Assembly (NCBI RefSeq): GCF_010728725.1
Contig: NZ_AP022606.1
Coordinates: 558,001 to 622,000, forward strand
DNA: 64,000 nt
Origin: Mycobacterium branderi
GTDB lineage: Bacteria > Actinomycetota > Actinomycetes > Mycobacteriales > Mycobacteriaceae
Direction: 5' to 3'
Below, in pieces: positions 39,951-56,734 of this stretch (the stretch's first letter is position 1; each line of letters begins with the position of its first letter). A model generated the notes under the pieces. It did not search any database, was not told the origin of the DNA, and was given only the letters and a program-made list of their open reading frames with translations. Both the position numbers and the translations under genes were made by a program.

Positions 39951-41575
39951 CCCTTGACCATCGCACGCTCGAGGATCGGCGCCAGATCCAGCCCAGTGGG
40001 CATGGTGCCGTAGGCGCCGCCCCACTGGCCGCCGAGCCGGGTGGCCAGGAACGCTTCGGCAACAGCAGGATGGCCGTGACGCACCAGTAGCGAGCCCTGC
40101 AGCGCCAGGCAGATGTCCTCGGCGACCCTGCGGGCCCGGTACTGGATCGTCTCCAGATCCTCCAGCTGCGGTCGCAGACGCTCGACATGCGCGTCCAGCC
40201 GCGGGTCCTGGCCCGCACTCTTGGCCAGGTCGGCGAACAGCACCTCGACGCATTCGGGCCGAGTTGCCATGGCGCGCAAGGTATCCAGCGCACTGACATT
40301 GCCGGAGCCCTCCCAGATGCCCATCAGCGGCGCCTCCCGGTACAGCCGCGGCATGCCGAAGTCCTCGATGTAGCCGTTGCCACCCAGACATTCCATCGCC
40401 TCGGCGGCGTGCGGGGTGGCTCGCTTGCACACCCAGTACTTGGCGGCGGCCAACCCGATCCGGCGCAGCAGCGCCTCGGTCTGGTCGCCGCGCACCGCGT
40501 TGTCGGTGGCGCCGGCCATGCGCATCGCGACCATCGTGGCCGCCTCGGCCTCAACCGCCAAGTCCGCCAGCACATTACGCATGAGCGGCTGGTCGATCAG
40601 ATACGCGCCGAACGCCTTGCGGTGCTGGGCGTGATGGACAGCCCGGGTCAGCCCGCTGCGCATGCTGGTGGCGCTGCCCAGCGCACAGTCCAGCCGCGTC
40701 AGGTTGACCATCTCGATGATGGTCGGCACGCCGCGACCCTCCTCGCCGACCAGCCAGGCGACTGCCCCGTCGTACTCGACCTCGCTGGACGCATTGGCGT
40801 GGTTGCCCAGCTTGTCCTTGAGCCGCTGCAACAACATTCGGTTGCGGCTGCCGTCGGGCAGCACCCGCGGCAGCAAGAAGCACGACAGCCCGCCCGGCGC
40901 CTGGGCCAACACCAGGAAGATGTCGCACATCGGCGCCGAGGTGAACCACTTGTGTCCGGTGAGACGATAGCTGCCGTCGGCGTTGCGGGTGGCCTGGGTG
41001 GTGCCGGCGCGAACGTCGGAGCCGCCCTGCTTTTCGGTCATCGACATGCCGGCGGTGATTCCGGCCTTGGCCGTCGGCACCTTGAGTTCCGGGTCGTAGA
41101 CCCGGCTGGTCAGCAGCGGCTCGTAAACCTTTGCCAGCTCCGGGTTGTGCCGCAATGCCGGGACGACGGCGTAGGTCATCGAGATCGGGCACATATGGCC
41201 GGGTTCGGCGGTCCAGACGCTGGTCTTGGCCGCCCGCACCACATGCGCGCCGGGCTTTGTTTCCGCCCACGGCGCGGCATGCAGGCCGTGCGCGATAGCC
41301 GTGCGCATCAGCTCGTGATACGCCGGGTCGTACTCCACCTCGTCGATGCGGTGGCCGTAGCGGTCGTGGGTGTGCAGGATCGGCCGGTTGCGGTCGGCCA
41401 ACTCGCCCCAGCGCTGGGCTTGGGCGCTGCCGGAGATCGCGCCGAGTTCGGTGACCTCGTCGAGACCCCACTGCCCGCCCTCGCGGATCAGCGCCTCGAC
41501 GAGAACCGGCGACGTGGCGGGGTTGTGGTCCTCCAGTGGCGGGACCTGGTTGGTGACGACATGCGTGTCTGGCAT
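39947..41575 (-). CDS. fadE8: acyl-CoA dehydrogenase
   Basis: 542 aa, start MPDTHVVTNQ. AidB/FadE-type long acyl-CoA dehydrogenase: TEKQGGSDVRAGTTQAT (FAD/substrate loop), KWFTSAPMCDIFLVLAQ, and YIEDFGMPRLYREAPLMGIWEGSG near residue 430, containing the C-terminal catalytic-type block. First gene of fadE8-echA4-paaX-echA5. AidB-like proteins may also bind DNA; not shown here. Confidence 0.92.
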   Translation of the reverse strand: MPDTHVVTNQVPPLEDHNPATSPVLVEALIREGGQWGLDEVTELGAISGSAQAQRWGELADRNRPILHTHDRYGHRIDEVEYDPAYHELMRTAIAHGLHAAPWAETKPGAHVVRAAKTSVWTAEPGHMCPISMTYAVVPALRHNPELAKVYEPLLTSRVYDPELKVPTAKAGITAGMSMTEKQGGSDVRAGTTQATRNADGSYRLTGHKWFTSAPMCDIFLVLAQAPGGLSCFLLPRVLPDGSRNRMLLQRLKDKLGNHANASSEVEYDGAVAWLVGEEGRGVPTIIEMVNLTRLDCALGSATSMRSGLTRAVHHAQHRKAFGAYLIDQPLMRNVLADLAVEAEAATMVAMRMAGATDNAVRGDQTEALLRRIGLAAAKYWVCKRATPHAAEAMECLGGNGYIEDFGMPRLYREAPLMGIWEGSGNVSALDTLRAMATRPECVEVLFADLAKSAGQDPRLDAHVERLRPQLEDLETIQYRARRVAEDICLALQGSLLVRHGHPAVAEAFLATRLGGQWGGAYGTMPTGLDLAPILERAMVKG

Positions 41576-41622
41576 ACGCCCAGTGTTACACTTTTCCGAC
41601 AGTCGCACAAGAGACGTAATAT

Positions 41623-42462
41623 TCAGTCGGCGTGTGCCGCGAAAAACCGCCACAGCGTCGACGTCGCGAATTGCGGCCACTCGTGCCCACCACCGTCGAC
41701 GGTCATCAGGACCACGCTGCGGTTGTCGGGACACTCGGCGGTCGAGGTGGTGACCCGGCGCTCGGTGCTGGTGGTGGGCGGCGCGCAGTGGTCGACGTTG
41801 CGCCAGAAGGCATTCACCTGCGGCACCGGTGGGCCGTCGATGTGCGCGACGCCGGCGCCGCGTCCGCCGTTGTAGCGGATGTTCTGGTCGCCGGTCCCAT
41901 GGATGTGCATCACCGATGTGCGATGCGGCGACGAGCAGGGGTCGAGTTGGGTGGCCGCATCGGGACCGATGGCCGCGAACATGCCGGTGTGGCACGCCAG
42001 CGTGTAGGCCATGATGCCGCCGTTGCTGATCCCGGTGGCGTAGATCCGCGATGCGTCGACCCCGATCGCGTGGCTGATCTCGGTGACGGTCGCGATGATG
42101 AAGCCGACGTCGTCGACGCCGTCGCGGCTGGGTTGGCCGCAACATCCGCCACCGGTGTTCCAGGCCCGCCCCACACCGTCGGGGTAAGCGACCAGAAATT
42201 TCATCGTGTCGGCCAATTGGTTCCAGCCGTAAGCCTTTTCGGCTTGCCGCGCGCTACCGAACCCGCCGTGAAGCATGACCACCAGCGGTGCCGACTCCGG
42301 GAGCCCGGCCGGCTTGTACACCCGATAGGTCCGGTCCAGGCCACCGACGCTGATCGTGTGCACGCTGGTACCGTCCGGCAACGCGGCCGTCGCGGGCGGG
42401 GACGCCGCACATGCCGCCACCGTCGCGAGCACACCGAGCAGCGCAGCGAGCCGGGCGATCAT
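41623..42462 (-). CDS. lpqP: lipoprotein esterase LpqP (PHB depolymerase-like)
   Basis: 279 aa. Signal peptide with lipobox ATVAAC (Cys 18). Alpha/beta hydrolase of the feruloyl esterase/PHB depolymerase type: LVVMLHGGFGSARQAE, catalytic Ser in YATGISNGGIMAY, HIHGTGDQNI, and final GGGHEWP with the catalytic His. Start ATG lies 2 nt after the endonuclease IV stop. Cell-envelope esterase; substrate unknown. Confidence 0.9.
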   Translation of the reverse strand: MIARLAALLGVLATVAACAASPPATAALPDGTSVHTISVGGLDRTYRVYKPAGLPESAPLVVMLHGGFGSARQAEKAYGWNQLADTMKFLVAYPDGVGRAWNTGGGCCGQPSRDGVDDVGFIIATVTEISHAIGVDASRIYATGISNGGIMAYTLACHTGMFAAIGPDAATQLDPCSSPHRTSVMHIHGTGDQNIRYNGGRGAGVAHIDGPPVPQVNAFWRNVDHCAPPTTSTERRVTTSTAECPDNRSVVLMTVDGGGHEWPQFATSTLWRFFAAHAD

Positions 42463-42464
42463 GG

Positions 42465-43217
42465 CTAGCCGACGCGGTCGCGCAGGAAGGCGATGTCGTC
42501 CTTGCGGCCTTCGTCGGCGGTTTCGCAGACGACGGGCGCGTTGGCCGCTTTCACCACGGCGACCAGCAGCTCGGGATCGATCTGGCCGGAGCCGATGTTG
42601 GCGTGGCGATCCGCGCCCGAGCCCGCCGCGTCCCTGGAGTCGTTGCAGTGCACCAGATCGATGCGGCCGGTGATCGCCTTGATGCGGTCGACGGCATCGA
42701 TAAGCGCCTCGCCGGCCGCCCACGCGTGGCAGGTGTCCAGGCAGAAACCGATACCCGTGTCGCCGATGTGGTCCCAGAGCCGGGCGATGGTTTCGAAGTG
42801 GCGGGCCATCGCGTGGTCACCGCCCGCGGTGTTCTCCAGGTAGACCGGCACCTCGGTTTCCAGGCGCTCCATCGCCTTTCGCCAACGTTCGCAACCGGCG
42901 GCGATGTCGTCGTCGTCAACGTGGCCCCCGTGCACGATCACGGCCGTGGCCCCGACCTCGGCAGCCCCATCGCAGGTGTCCTGGAGAATTTTGCGCGACG
43001 GGATCCGTACCCGGTTGTTCGCCGACGCGACGTTGATCAGGTAGGGCGCGTGGACGTAGAGCGGGATGCTCGACGCCTTCAGCTCGGCCGCGTCGTCGCG
43101 TGGTTTCGGCTTCTTCCAGCTCTGCGGATTGCCGAGGAAGATCTGCACCAAGTCGGCGCCGTCGGCCGCGGCGGCGCCGAGCGGATCTTTCGGGCTTACA
43201 TGCGAACCGATGAGCAC
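42465..43217 (-). CDS. nfo: endonuclease IV (AP endonuclease)
   Basis: 250 aa; called end in M. tuberculosis (Rv0670). Zinc-dependent AP endonuclease of base-excision repair. Visible: [84 protein letters not shown]; the His, Asp and Glu zinc ligands are all in place. Confidence 0.95.
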   Translation of the reverse strand: MLIGSHVSPKDPLGAAAADGADLVQIFLGNPQSWKKPKPRDDAAELKASSIPLYVHAPYLINVASANNRVRIPSRKILQDTCDGAAEVGATAVIVHGGHVDDDDIAAGCERWRKAMERLETEVPVYLENTAGGDHAMARHFETIARLWDHIGDTGIGFCLDTCHAWAAGEALIDAVDRIKAITGRIDLVHCNDSRDAAGSGADRHANIGSGQIDPELLVAVVKAANAPVVCETADEGRKDDIAFLRDRVG

Positions 43218-43249
43218 GCGGCAAGTGTAGTGCGTGCGCTCATCCCCGC

Positions 43250-43305
43250 CGAGTGTGAATCCGACGACGCGACACGCGGGGAGCGCGTCGCCAGATTCAC
43301 GCTCG
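43250..43305. repeat. large imperfect palindrome between rpoC and nfo
   Basis: Outer arms CGAGTGTGAATC (43250-43261) and GATTCACGCTCG (43294-43305) match at 11 of 12 positions; inner arms GACGCG / CGCGTC (43266-43271, 43284-43289); 4x4 internal loop. It can serve as the rpoC terminator; the form also suggests a dispersed palindromic element. Confidence 0.7.
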
Positions 43306-43316
43306 GGCGAGAGGGG

Positions 43317-47291
<3,975 letters not shown>

Positions 47292-47303
47292 CTAGAAAAC
47301 AAA

Positions 47304-51194
<3,891 letters not shown>

Positions 51195-52271
51195 CTATTG
51201 CGTGCGGATGGTCTCGGTGGGCGCGTCGTAGTCGCGGTGGCGGCCACGGTCCTCGCCGCCGAAGTCCCGCTCGTGCGCCGGGTAGTCCTGGGCGCTGCCC
51301 TCGAGGGACTCGAGGATGGCTTGCTGCGCATTCTTGGGCAGCAGGTGCAGGTTCTCGCGGACGCGGGCCTGACGGCGGGCGACGGCCTTGCGCTCCGGCA
51401 TGCCCGGGGTGGCGGTGATCTGCGGCGGCACGCCCTCGATCTCCTCGACACCACCGCCGTGGTGGCCGGCCTCCAGGTGGGCCTGCTCCTCGGCCATGGT
51501 GGCCTCGTCCTTTTCCTCCGACATACCGATCGGCCCGATCCGCCGCCCGTTGAGGAACTGCTTGACGACGGGCTCGTCGGACGTCAGCAACACCTCACGC
51601 GGGCCGAACATGACCAGCTTGCGGCGGAACAGCATGCCCATGTTGTCCGGCACCGTGCGCGCGATGTTGATGTTGTGCGTAACGATCAAAATCGTGGCGT
51701 CGATCTGGGCGTTGATGTCGATCAGCAGCTGGCTCAAATACGCGGTACGCACCGGGTCCAGACCGGAATCCGGCTCGTCGCAGAGGATGATCTGCGGGTC
51801 GAGCACCAGCGAACGGGCCAGCCCGGCACGCTTTTTCATACCGCCCGAGATCTCACCGGGGAACTTCTTCTCATCACCGGCCAGACCGACGATCGCCAGC
51901 TTCTCCATGACGATGTCACGGATCTCGCTTTCCTTCTTCTTAGTGTGCTCGCGCAACGGGAACGCGGTGTTGTCGTAGATGTTCATCGACCCGAACAGAG
52001 CACCGTCCTGGAACATGACCCCGAACAGCGTGCGGATCTCGTAGAGCTCCCTGGCCGAGCACTCGGTGATGTCGACGTCGTCGATGATGATCGAGCCACG
52101 CTCCGGGCGCAGCAGCCCGATCAGCGACTTCAAGAACACCGATTTACCGGTACCAGACGGGCCCAGCAACACGCTGACCTCGCCCGGCGGGATATCCATC
52201 GTGACGTCTTCCCAGATTCGCTGGGATCCGAAGGACTTGGTGAGTCCTTCAACCCGGATTGCCTTGCCCAT
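51195..52271 (-). CDS. mkl: Mce-associated ABC transporter ATPase Mkl (MceG)
   Basis: 358 aa. Walker A GPSGTGKS (residues 38-45), signature ISGGMKKRAGLARSL, Walker B IILCDEPDSGLDP, and H-loop VTHN. The C-terminal 100 residues are an extension typical of actinobacterial MceG. Energises Mce lipid/steroid importers. In M. tuberculosis Rv0655, separated from rpoB by about eleven genes (toxin-antitoxin pairs and others) that are absent here. Confidence 0.95.
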   Translation of the reverse strand: MGKAIRVEGLTKSFGSQRIWEDVTMDIPPGEVSVLLGPSGTGKSVFLKSLIGLLRPERGSIIIDDVDITECSARELYEIRTLFGVMFQDGALFGSMNIYDNTAFPLREHTKKKESEIRDIVMEKLAIVGLAGDEKKFPGEISGGMKKRAGLARSLVLDPQIILCDEPDSGLDPVRTAYLSQLLIDINAQIDATILIVTHNINIARTVPDNMGMLFRRKLVMFGPREVLLTSDEPVVKQFLNGRRIGPIGMSEEKDEATMAEEQAHLEAGHHGGGVEEIEGVPPQITATPGMPERKAVARRQARVRENLHLLPKNAQQAILESLEGSAQDYPAHERDFGGEDRGRHRDYDAPTETIRTQ

Positions 52272-52387
52272 GCGAATCCTCCCGGTGACGTTGCCGACTG
52301 GCCTGTGGTTTCAGTCACTTTAGCTTACGCGGGCGAGCGGCAACACGCCTATCGCTGGCTACCCGCGGGTAGGTGTGTCACCTCTAC

Positions 52388-53887
52388 TTAGACGCGCGGC
52401 GACCAGTTGCCGTGAAAGCCCATCGGCACCCGCTGCGGCAGGTGCACTGTGGCCACCGACTCGAGGGTTTGGGCGTCGAACAGCAGCAGCTGACCCTCGT
52501 CGCGACCGCGGTGATAGCCGTAGCCCATCAGGATGCCGTCGTCCTCGGACCGACCGGCCGGGTTCGGTACAAAAGACATCTCGCCGAGCAAAAGGCCGGG
52601 GTCCAGTGCGGCGCTGGTGGCCGATCCGGTCGCGTAGTCGTGCTTGTACAACGCCGACGTCATCTCGGAAGCTTCGTCCAGGAATCCGCCGTCGAGGCCG
52701 ACGGTGTAGCCGAACCGGTGCTTGGCGCCCAGCAGGCCCTCGTTGATCCGGGGGAATTCCTGCGAGCGGTCGTCGCGGCATTCGGCGGACACCGCTCCGG
52801 TCGCCAGGTTGATGGTCCAGCGGTCCAGGCTGGGCCGGCTGTCGCCCGGGCCCCGCCGGTCGCGATCGAACATGCGCTGGTATCGCACCACGTCGAGCAC
52901 CAGGATCTCGGCGCCGTCGCGCGTTTCCGAGTACGCGTTGAGCGGGTGGTAGACGTAGCAGGGTTCGATCTCGAACCATCTGACGTCGTTGTTGCCACCC
53001 TCGCGCGGCATGACGCCGATGCGCGCCGGGTAGTGAGGATTCCAGCCGTAGGGCATCTGGTGGATGGGCTGGCGATTGCGGTTGATCATCGCGGTGACCG
53101 GGCTGGGCATCCTGACGCGCCCGAGCAGCGACTGCACCACCAGCCGGGCGGGCAGGCCGAGCCAGCCCGGGACGGTCGCCTGCAGCACCTGCAGCGCTTC
53201 GAAGGTCACCGGCAGGTCGTAGATCACGACGTACTTGTCGGTCAGCGAGAAGTCGTGCATCATCGGCGACCCGCTCACCGCGATGTCGACGGTGCGTCGC
53301 GCCCGTCCCCGGGTGTCGATCACCGAGTACTGCACGGTGTGTCCGCGCGCGAAAGAGTAAGAGACGGCATGCAATTCGCCGGTAGCCGGGTCGCGGTGCG
53401 GGTGAGCGGTGTAACCACCGGCCAGGGTGCCGTCGAAGTCGCACGTCCCCACGGTGTCGAGTTCCTCGGTCAGCCGGTAGGCGGCGCCGCCTCCCTCGAC
53501 CAGCGCCAGGGTTTGCCCGGCGTGGCTGAGCACGTTGGTGTTGGGACCGACGGACAGCATCCCGGCTTGCGGGTTGAGCCCGGCGGGCGTGGGCTCGCCG
53601 AGGGCCTTGCACACGGCAGCGGTGCGGACCCAGCGGTTGCGGTACCAGCGGGCTTGCCCGTCGCGCAGCGCTACCCCGTGCACCATGGCGTCGCCGCTGA
53701 ACCAGTGGTAGGTGGCCGGGTCGACCTCGCTAACCGGGTTGGGCCCGTTGCGCAGATAGCGACCGTCGAGGTGTTCGGGGATGTGACCGGTGACCGGCAG
53801 ATCGGTCGCCGTCACCTCGGCGCGCACTGGCGCCAGGAAACCCTCGAGATACGGATTGGCGGATGCAGTGGTGGCCGTAGTCGTCAC
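52388..53887 (-). CDS. carotenoid cleavage oxygenase
   Basis: 499 aa, GTG start with AGGAG 6 nt upstream; equivalent to Rv0654. Retinal-pigment RPE65/CCO family seven-bladed propeller; iron-ligand His regions: AHPHRDPATGELHAV, MMHDFSLTDKYVV, YHPLNAYSE, and the C-terminal GFHGNWSP. Cleaves carotenoid or apocarotenoid double bonds with O2. Divergent from a TetR, with the operator touching its ribosome site. Confidence 0.93.
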   Translation of the reverse strand: MTTTATTASANPYLEGFLAPVRAEVTATDLPVTGHIPEHLDGRYLRNGPNPVSEVDPATYHWFSGDAMVHGVALRDGQARWYRNRWVRTAAVCKALGEPTPAGLNPQAGMLSVGPNTNVLSHAGQTLALVEGGGAAYRLTEELDTVGTCDFDGTLAGGYTAHPHRDPATGELHAVSYSFARGHTVQYSVIDTRGRARRTVDIAVSGSPMMHDFSLTDKYVVIYDLPVTFEALQVLQATVPGWLGLPARLVVQSLLGRVRMPSPVTAMINRNRQPIHQMPYGWNPHYPARIGVMPREGGNNDVRWFEIEPCYVYHPLNAYSETRDGAEILVLDVVRYQRMFDRDRRGPGDSRPSLDRWTINLATGAVSAECRDDRSQEFPRINEGLLGAKHRFGYTVGLDGGFLDEASEMTSALYKHDYATGSATSAALDPGLLLGEMSFVPNPAGRSEDDGILMGYGYHRGRDEGQLLLFDAQTLESVATVHLPQRVPMGFHGNWSPRV

Positions 53888-53895
53888 GTCTAGCT

Positions 53896-53925
53896 CCTAT
53901 AACGTTGATATTATGGTGTTATAGG
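53896..53925. promoter_or_regulatory. operator between carotenoid oxygenase and TetR
   Basis: CCTATAAC (53896-53903) and GTTATAGG (53918-53925): perfect 8-bp arms, 14-bp spacer. It covers a minus-strand AT-rich -10 (ATAATAT) and abuts the oxygenase ribosome site AGGAG. Probable TetR site. Confidence 0.65.
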
Positions 53926-53948
53926 GACAGTACGCGTGCAGTGGCAGG

Positions 53949-54650
53949 ATGGCAACGATGAATTTCCCGCAGGCCCAACGCAGCGTGCGCGACGAGTTGG
54001 TGCACGCCGCGGTCAGGCTGCTCAACGACGAGGGACCCGACGCGCTGCAGACCCGAAAGATCGCCGGCGCGGCCGGGACGTCGACGATGGCGCTGTACAC
54101 CCATTTCGGCGGGATGCGGGCATTGATCGCCGGGCTGGCCGAGGAGGGTCTGCGGCAATTCGCCGACGCGCTGACCGTGCCGGAGACCTCGGATCCGGTC
54201 GCCGATCTGGTTGCCACCGGAATCGCCTACCGCCGCTTCGCGCTAGAGCATCCGCACATGTACCGGCTGATGTTCGGCAGCACCAGCGCGCACGGCATCA
54301 ATGCGCCGGCGCACAACGTCGTGAGCCTGAGCGTGGCCGAGATCAGCGAGCACTACCCGAGCTTCGCGCGCGTGGTGCGCCCGGTGCACCGGTCGATGGT
54401 GGCGGGCCGGATCACCGCAGGTTCGGCCGACGACGATGCGTCGGTGGTGGCCATCGCCGCGCAGTTCTGGGCGGCGATCCACGGTTTCGTGATGCTGGAA
54501 CTGGCGGGCTACTGCGGCGACGGCGGCGCTGCCGTCGGGCCGGTGCTGGCCGGGATGACGACGAATCTGCTTGTCGCGCTGGGCGATTCGCGCGAGCGCG
54601 TGGAAGAGTCGCAGCGGCTGGCGATACGCGAAGCCCCCGGGACGCCTTAG
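53949..54650 (+). CDS. TetR-family regulator (Rv0653c-like)
   Basis: 233 aa. HTH: LHAAVRLLNDEG at N-term (VHAAVRLLNDEG), then LQTRKIAGAAGTSTMALYTHFGGMRAL. C-terminal WHG-like end (AQFWAAIHGFVMLELAGY). Divergent from the carotenoid oxygenase and probably its repressor. The last five codons (EAPGTP) and the stop lie inside the rplL terminator stem-loop. Confidence 0.9.
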   Translation: MATMNFPQAQRSVRDELVHAAVRLLNDEGPDALQTRKIAGAAGTSTMALYTHFGGMRALIAGLAEEGLRQFADALTVPETSDPVADLVATGIAYRRFALEHPHMYRLMFGSTSAHGINAPAHNVVSLSVAEISEHYPSFARVVRPVHRSMVAGRITAGSADDDASVVAIAAQFWAAIHGFVMLELAGYCGDGGAAVGPVLAGMTTNLLVALGDSRERVEESQRLAIREAPGTP

Positions 54651-54666
54651 GCGATCCCGGGGGCTT
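54631..54666. terminator. rplJL terminator, shared with TetR 3' end
   Basis: AAGCCCCCGGG (54631-54641) and CCCGGGGGCTT (54656-54666), perfect 11-bp stem, 14-nt loop. 14 nt after the rplL stop on minus; on plus it contains the TetR stop codon. Confidence 0.75.
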
Positions 54667-54679
54667 TCGACGAGTCGAA

Positions 54680-55072
54680 CTACTTGACGGTGACCGTGGC
54701 GCCGGCGGCCTCGAGCTTGGTCTTGGCCTCGTCGGCGGCCTCCTTGGTGACCTTCTCCAGCAGCGGCTTGGGCGCGCCGTCGACCAGGTCCTTGGCCTCC
54801 TTGAGGCCCAGGCCCGAGACGATCTCGCGGACGACCTTGATGACGCCGATCTTCTTGTCGCCGGCGCCCTCGAGAATGACGTCGAACTCCGACTGCTCCT
54901 CGGCAGCCTCGGCCGCGGCCGGGGCAGCGCCAGGAGCGGCGGCCGCGACGGCGACGGGAGCGGCTGCGGTGACCTCGAAGGTCTCCTCGAACTTCTTCAC
55001 GAACTCCGAGAGCTCCAGGAGGGTCAGCTCCTTGAAAGCGTCGAGCAGCTCGTCAGTAGACAGCTTGGCCAT
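54680..55072 (-). CDS. rplL: 50S ribosomal protein L7/L12
   Basis: 130 aa. N-terminal dimerisation [16 protein letters not shown], Ala-rich hinge, C-terminal [30 protein letters not shown]. Stalk protein recruiting translation factors. 29 nt after rplJ. Confidence 0.97.
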   Translation of the reverse strand: MAKLSTDELLDAFKELTLLELSEFVKKFEETFEVTAAAPVAVAAAAPGAAPAAAEAAEEQSEFDVILEGAGDKKIGVIKVVREIVSGLGLKEAKDLVDGAPKPLLEKVTKEAADEAKTKLEAAGATVTVK

Positions 55073-55101
55073 GGTTGTGGGTCCTTCCTCGGTGGTGTGG
55101 G

Positions 55102-55632
55102 TTATTCGGTTGATGTCTCGGCGGACTTCTTCTCCTGCAGCGCCGCAGCAAGGCGGGCCACCTGCGATGCCGGCTCGTTGAACAGGCCGGCCGCCTTGGA
55201 CAAGTTGGCCTTCATCGCGCCGGCCAGTTTGGCCAGCAGCACCTCGCGCGACTCCAGGTCGGCGATGCGCTCGACCTCGGCGACGGTCAGCGGGCGACCG
55301 TCCATGTAGCCGCCCTTGATGACCAGCGTCTTGTGGTCCTTGGAGAAGGTCTTGATCGCCTTGGCGGCGTCGACGGCCTCGCCGGTGACGAATGCGATTG
55401 CGGTGGGCCCGACGAACAGCTCGTCGAGGCCTTCGATGCCCGCCTCGGTGGCGGCCCGCTTGATCAGCGTGTTCTTGGCGACCGCGTAGGTGGCCGACCC
55501 GGCCAGCGACCGGCGCAGCTCGGCCAGGTTGGCCACCGTCAGACCCCGGTATTCGGTGATCAGGGTCGCAGTGGATGCCTTGAACTGCTCGGCGATGTCT
55601 GCAACGGCGGTGGCTTTGTCAGCCCGGGCCAT
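55102..55632 (-). CDS. rplJ: 50S ribosomal protein L10
   Basis: 176 aa. [17 protein letters not shown] and [19 protein letters not shown] are L10 signatures. Anchors L7/L12 dimers. Preceded by an L10-type leader. Confidence 0.97.
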   Translation of the reverse strand: MARADKATAVADIAEQFKASTATLITEYRGLTVANLAELRRSLAGSATYAVAKNTLIKRAATEAGIEGLDELFVGPTAIAFVTGEAVDAAKAIKTFSKDHKTLVIKGGYMDGRPLTVAEVERIADLESREVLLAKLAGAMKANLSKAAGLFNEPASQVARLAAALQEKKSAETSTE

Positions 55633-55639
55633 GCATACC

Positions 55640-55790
55640 TCCTTGGCGTTACGGCCCGGAAACGACGAACGCCCCGACGCAGGAAGCGGTCGGGGCGTGC
55701 AGTATCGGCGTGCCTCGTCCTCCTGCGTGGGCCGCCGGGAATTCCCGGACCTTCAACCGATTGCTCGGTGACCGACGGTCTTCGGTGGAT
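55640..55790 (-). promoter_or_regulatory. L10 leader of rplJ-rplL
   Basis: Transcribed stretch upstream of rplJ containing CACGCAGGAGGACGAGG, typical of L10-leader autoregulatory RNA, and a 10-bp hairpin ACGCCCCGAC / GTCGGGGCGT at 55669-55698 acting as attenuator or structural stem. L10 or L10-L12 binding here is the known mode of control in bacteria. Confidence 0.65.
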
Positions 55791-55819
55791 CGGCCACCAC
55801 AATAGCGTTTGCGCCGCGA

Positions 55820-56239
55820 TCAGCCAAAACAGGCGGCGGCCAGCAAGACGAAAATCGCCGCCAGAAGCGCCACCCGCAGCCAGTGCAGGCGGTCCCAGCG
55901 GCGCGCCAATTCGCGGGAGAAGTCTCCCGCACCGATGCGGTTGTTGATCGGTACCAGCATCGTCACCGACAGCACGACGACGGCGGCCATCAGCACGCCG
56001 GCGATCCCGGTGAGCCAGCTGCGCGCGACTGCCGTGACAAAGACCAACGCCGCCAGCGCCCCGAGGTACCAGAACGGCATCACCCTGCCGAGCAGCCGGC
56101 TGGCGTCGCTGCGCGCCGCGCGGAAGGCGTCGTCGGGCAGGCCGGCGAACACCGGGTTGGTGAACGCGGCGACGCAGAACTCGGCGCCCACCAACGAGCC
56201 GGTGACCAAGACGGCGAGGATTTCGAGGATTTCTGTCAT
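55820..56239 (-). CDS. DUF1772 membrane protein
   Basis: 139 aa from MTEILEILAVL; a longer frame crosses the HxlR operator. Four hydrophobic helices, PFWYLGALAALVFVTAVA among them, and the DUF1772 end RWDRLHWLRVALLAAIFVLL. Divergent from an HxlR regulator, probably its target. Function unknown. Confidence 0.8.
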   Translation of the reverse strand: MTEILEILAVLVTGSLVGAEFCVAAFTNPVFAGLPDDAFRAARSDASRLLGRVMPFWYLGALAALVFVTAVARSWLTGIAGVLMAAVVVLSVTMLVPINNRIGAGDFSRELARRWDRLHWLRVALLAAIFVLLAAACFG

Positions 56240-56261
56240 GTCGGCGACTCTGGTTGCTAAG

Positions 56262-56295
56262 CTGACAAAAATCAAGGTACTGACAAATTAGTCAG
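56262..56295. promoter_or_regulatory. HxlR operator
   Basis: CTGACAAATTAGTCAG at 56280-56295 is palindromic at 14 of 16 positions and ends one base before the HxlR ATG. A CTGACAAA half-site recurs 18 bp upstream (56262). Likely autoregulatory site for HxlR and the DUF1772 gene. Confidence 0.6.
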
Positions 56296-56296
56296 C

Positions 56297-56734
56297 ATGG
56301 GAGTTGCGATGGCGGTGTCGAAAAAGGTCGAGAGCGACTGCCCGATCGACGCAGCGCTGTCGGTGATCGACGGCCGTTGGAAAGGGACGATCCTGTGGCG
56401 ACTTTGCGACGGCCCGATGCGGACCGCCGAGTTGAGGCGCAGCATTCCGGGCATCACCGAGCGGATGCTGATCCGCCATCTGCACGAGCTCGTGGACGAC
56501 GGAATCATCGAGCGCCATGACGCGCGCACTGTCCCGCCCTGCGTCCACTATTCGATTTCGGATTACGGTTTGACCCTTGGCCCAGTGCTCGCGTCGCTGT
56601 GCGACTGGGGCCGAAAGCACATGCAGCGCCGCGGTCAGCGGTCGGCAAGCCTGGCGGCCCCGACCAGACCGGCATCGCCGCCGAGAGCAGCCGGTACCAC
56701 CCGCAAGTCGCGAATGAAGTCCAAGCCCGCATGA
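56297..56734 (+). CDS. HxlR-family regulator
   Basis: 145 aa. Winged helix: CPIDAALSVIDGRWKGTILWRL, RTAELRRSIPGITERMLIRHLHELVDDGII, and YSISDYGLTLGPVLASLCDWG. The Cys near residue 14 is the redox-sensor position of HypR/QorR-type members. The final 30 or so residues run antisense through the ROK kinase 3' end (100-bp overlap), longer than usual HxlR. Confidence 0.85.
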   Translation: MGVAMAVSKKVESDCPIDAALSVIDGRWKGTILWRLCDGPMRTAELRRSIPGITERMLIRHLHELVDDGIIERHDARTVPPCVHYSISDYGLTLGPVLASLCDWGRKHMQRRGQRSASLAAPTRPASPPRAAGTTRKSRMKSKPA

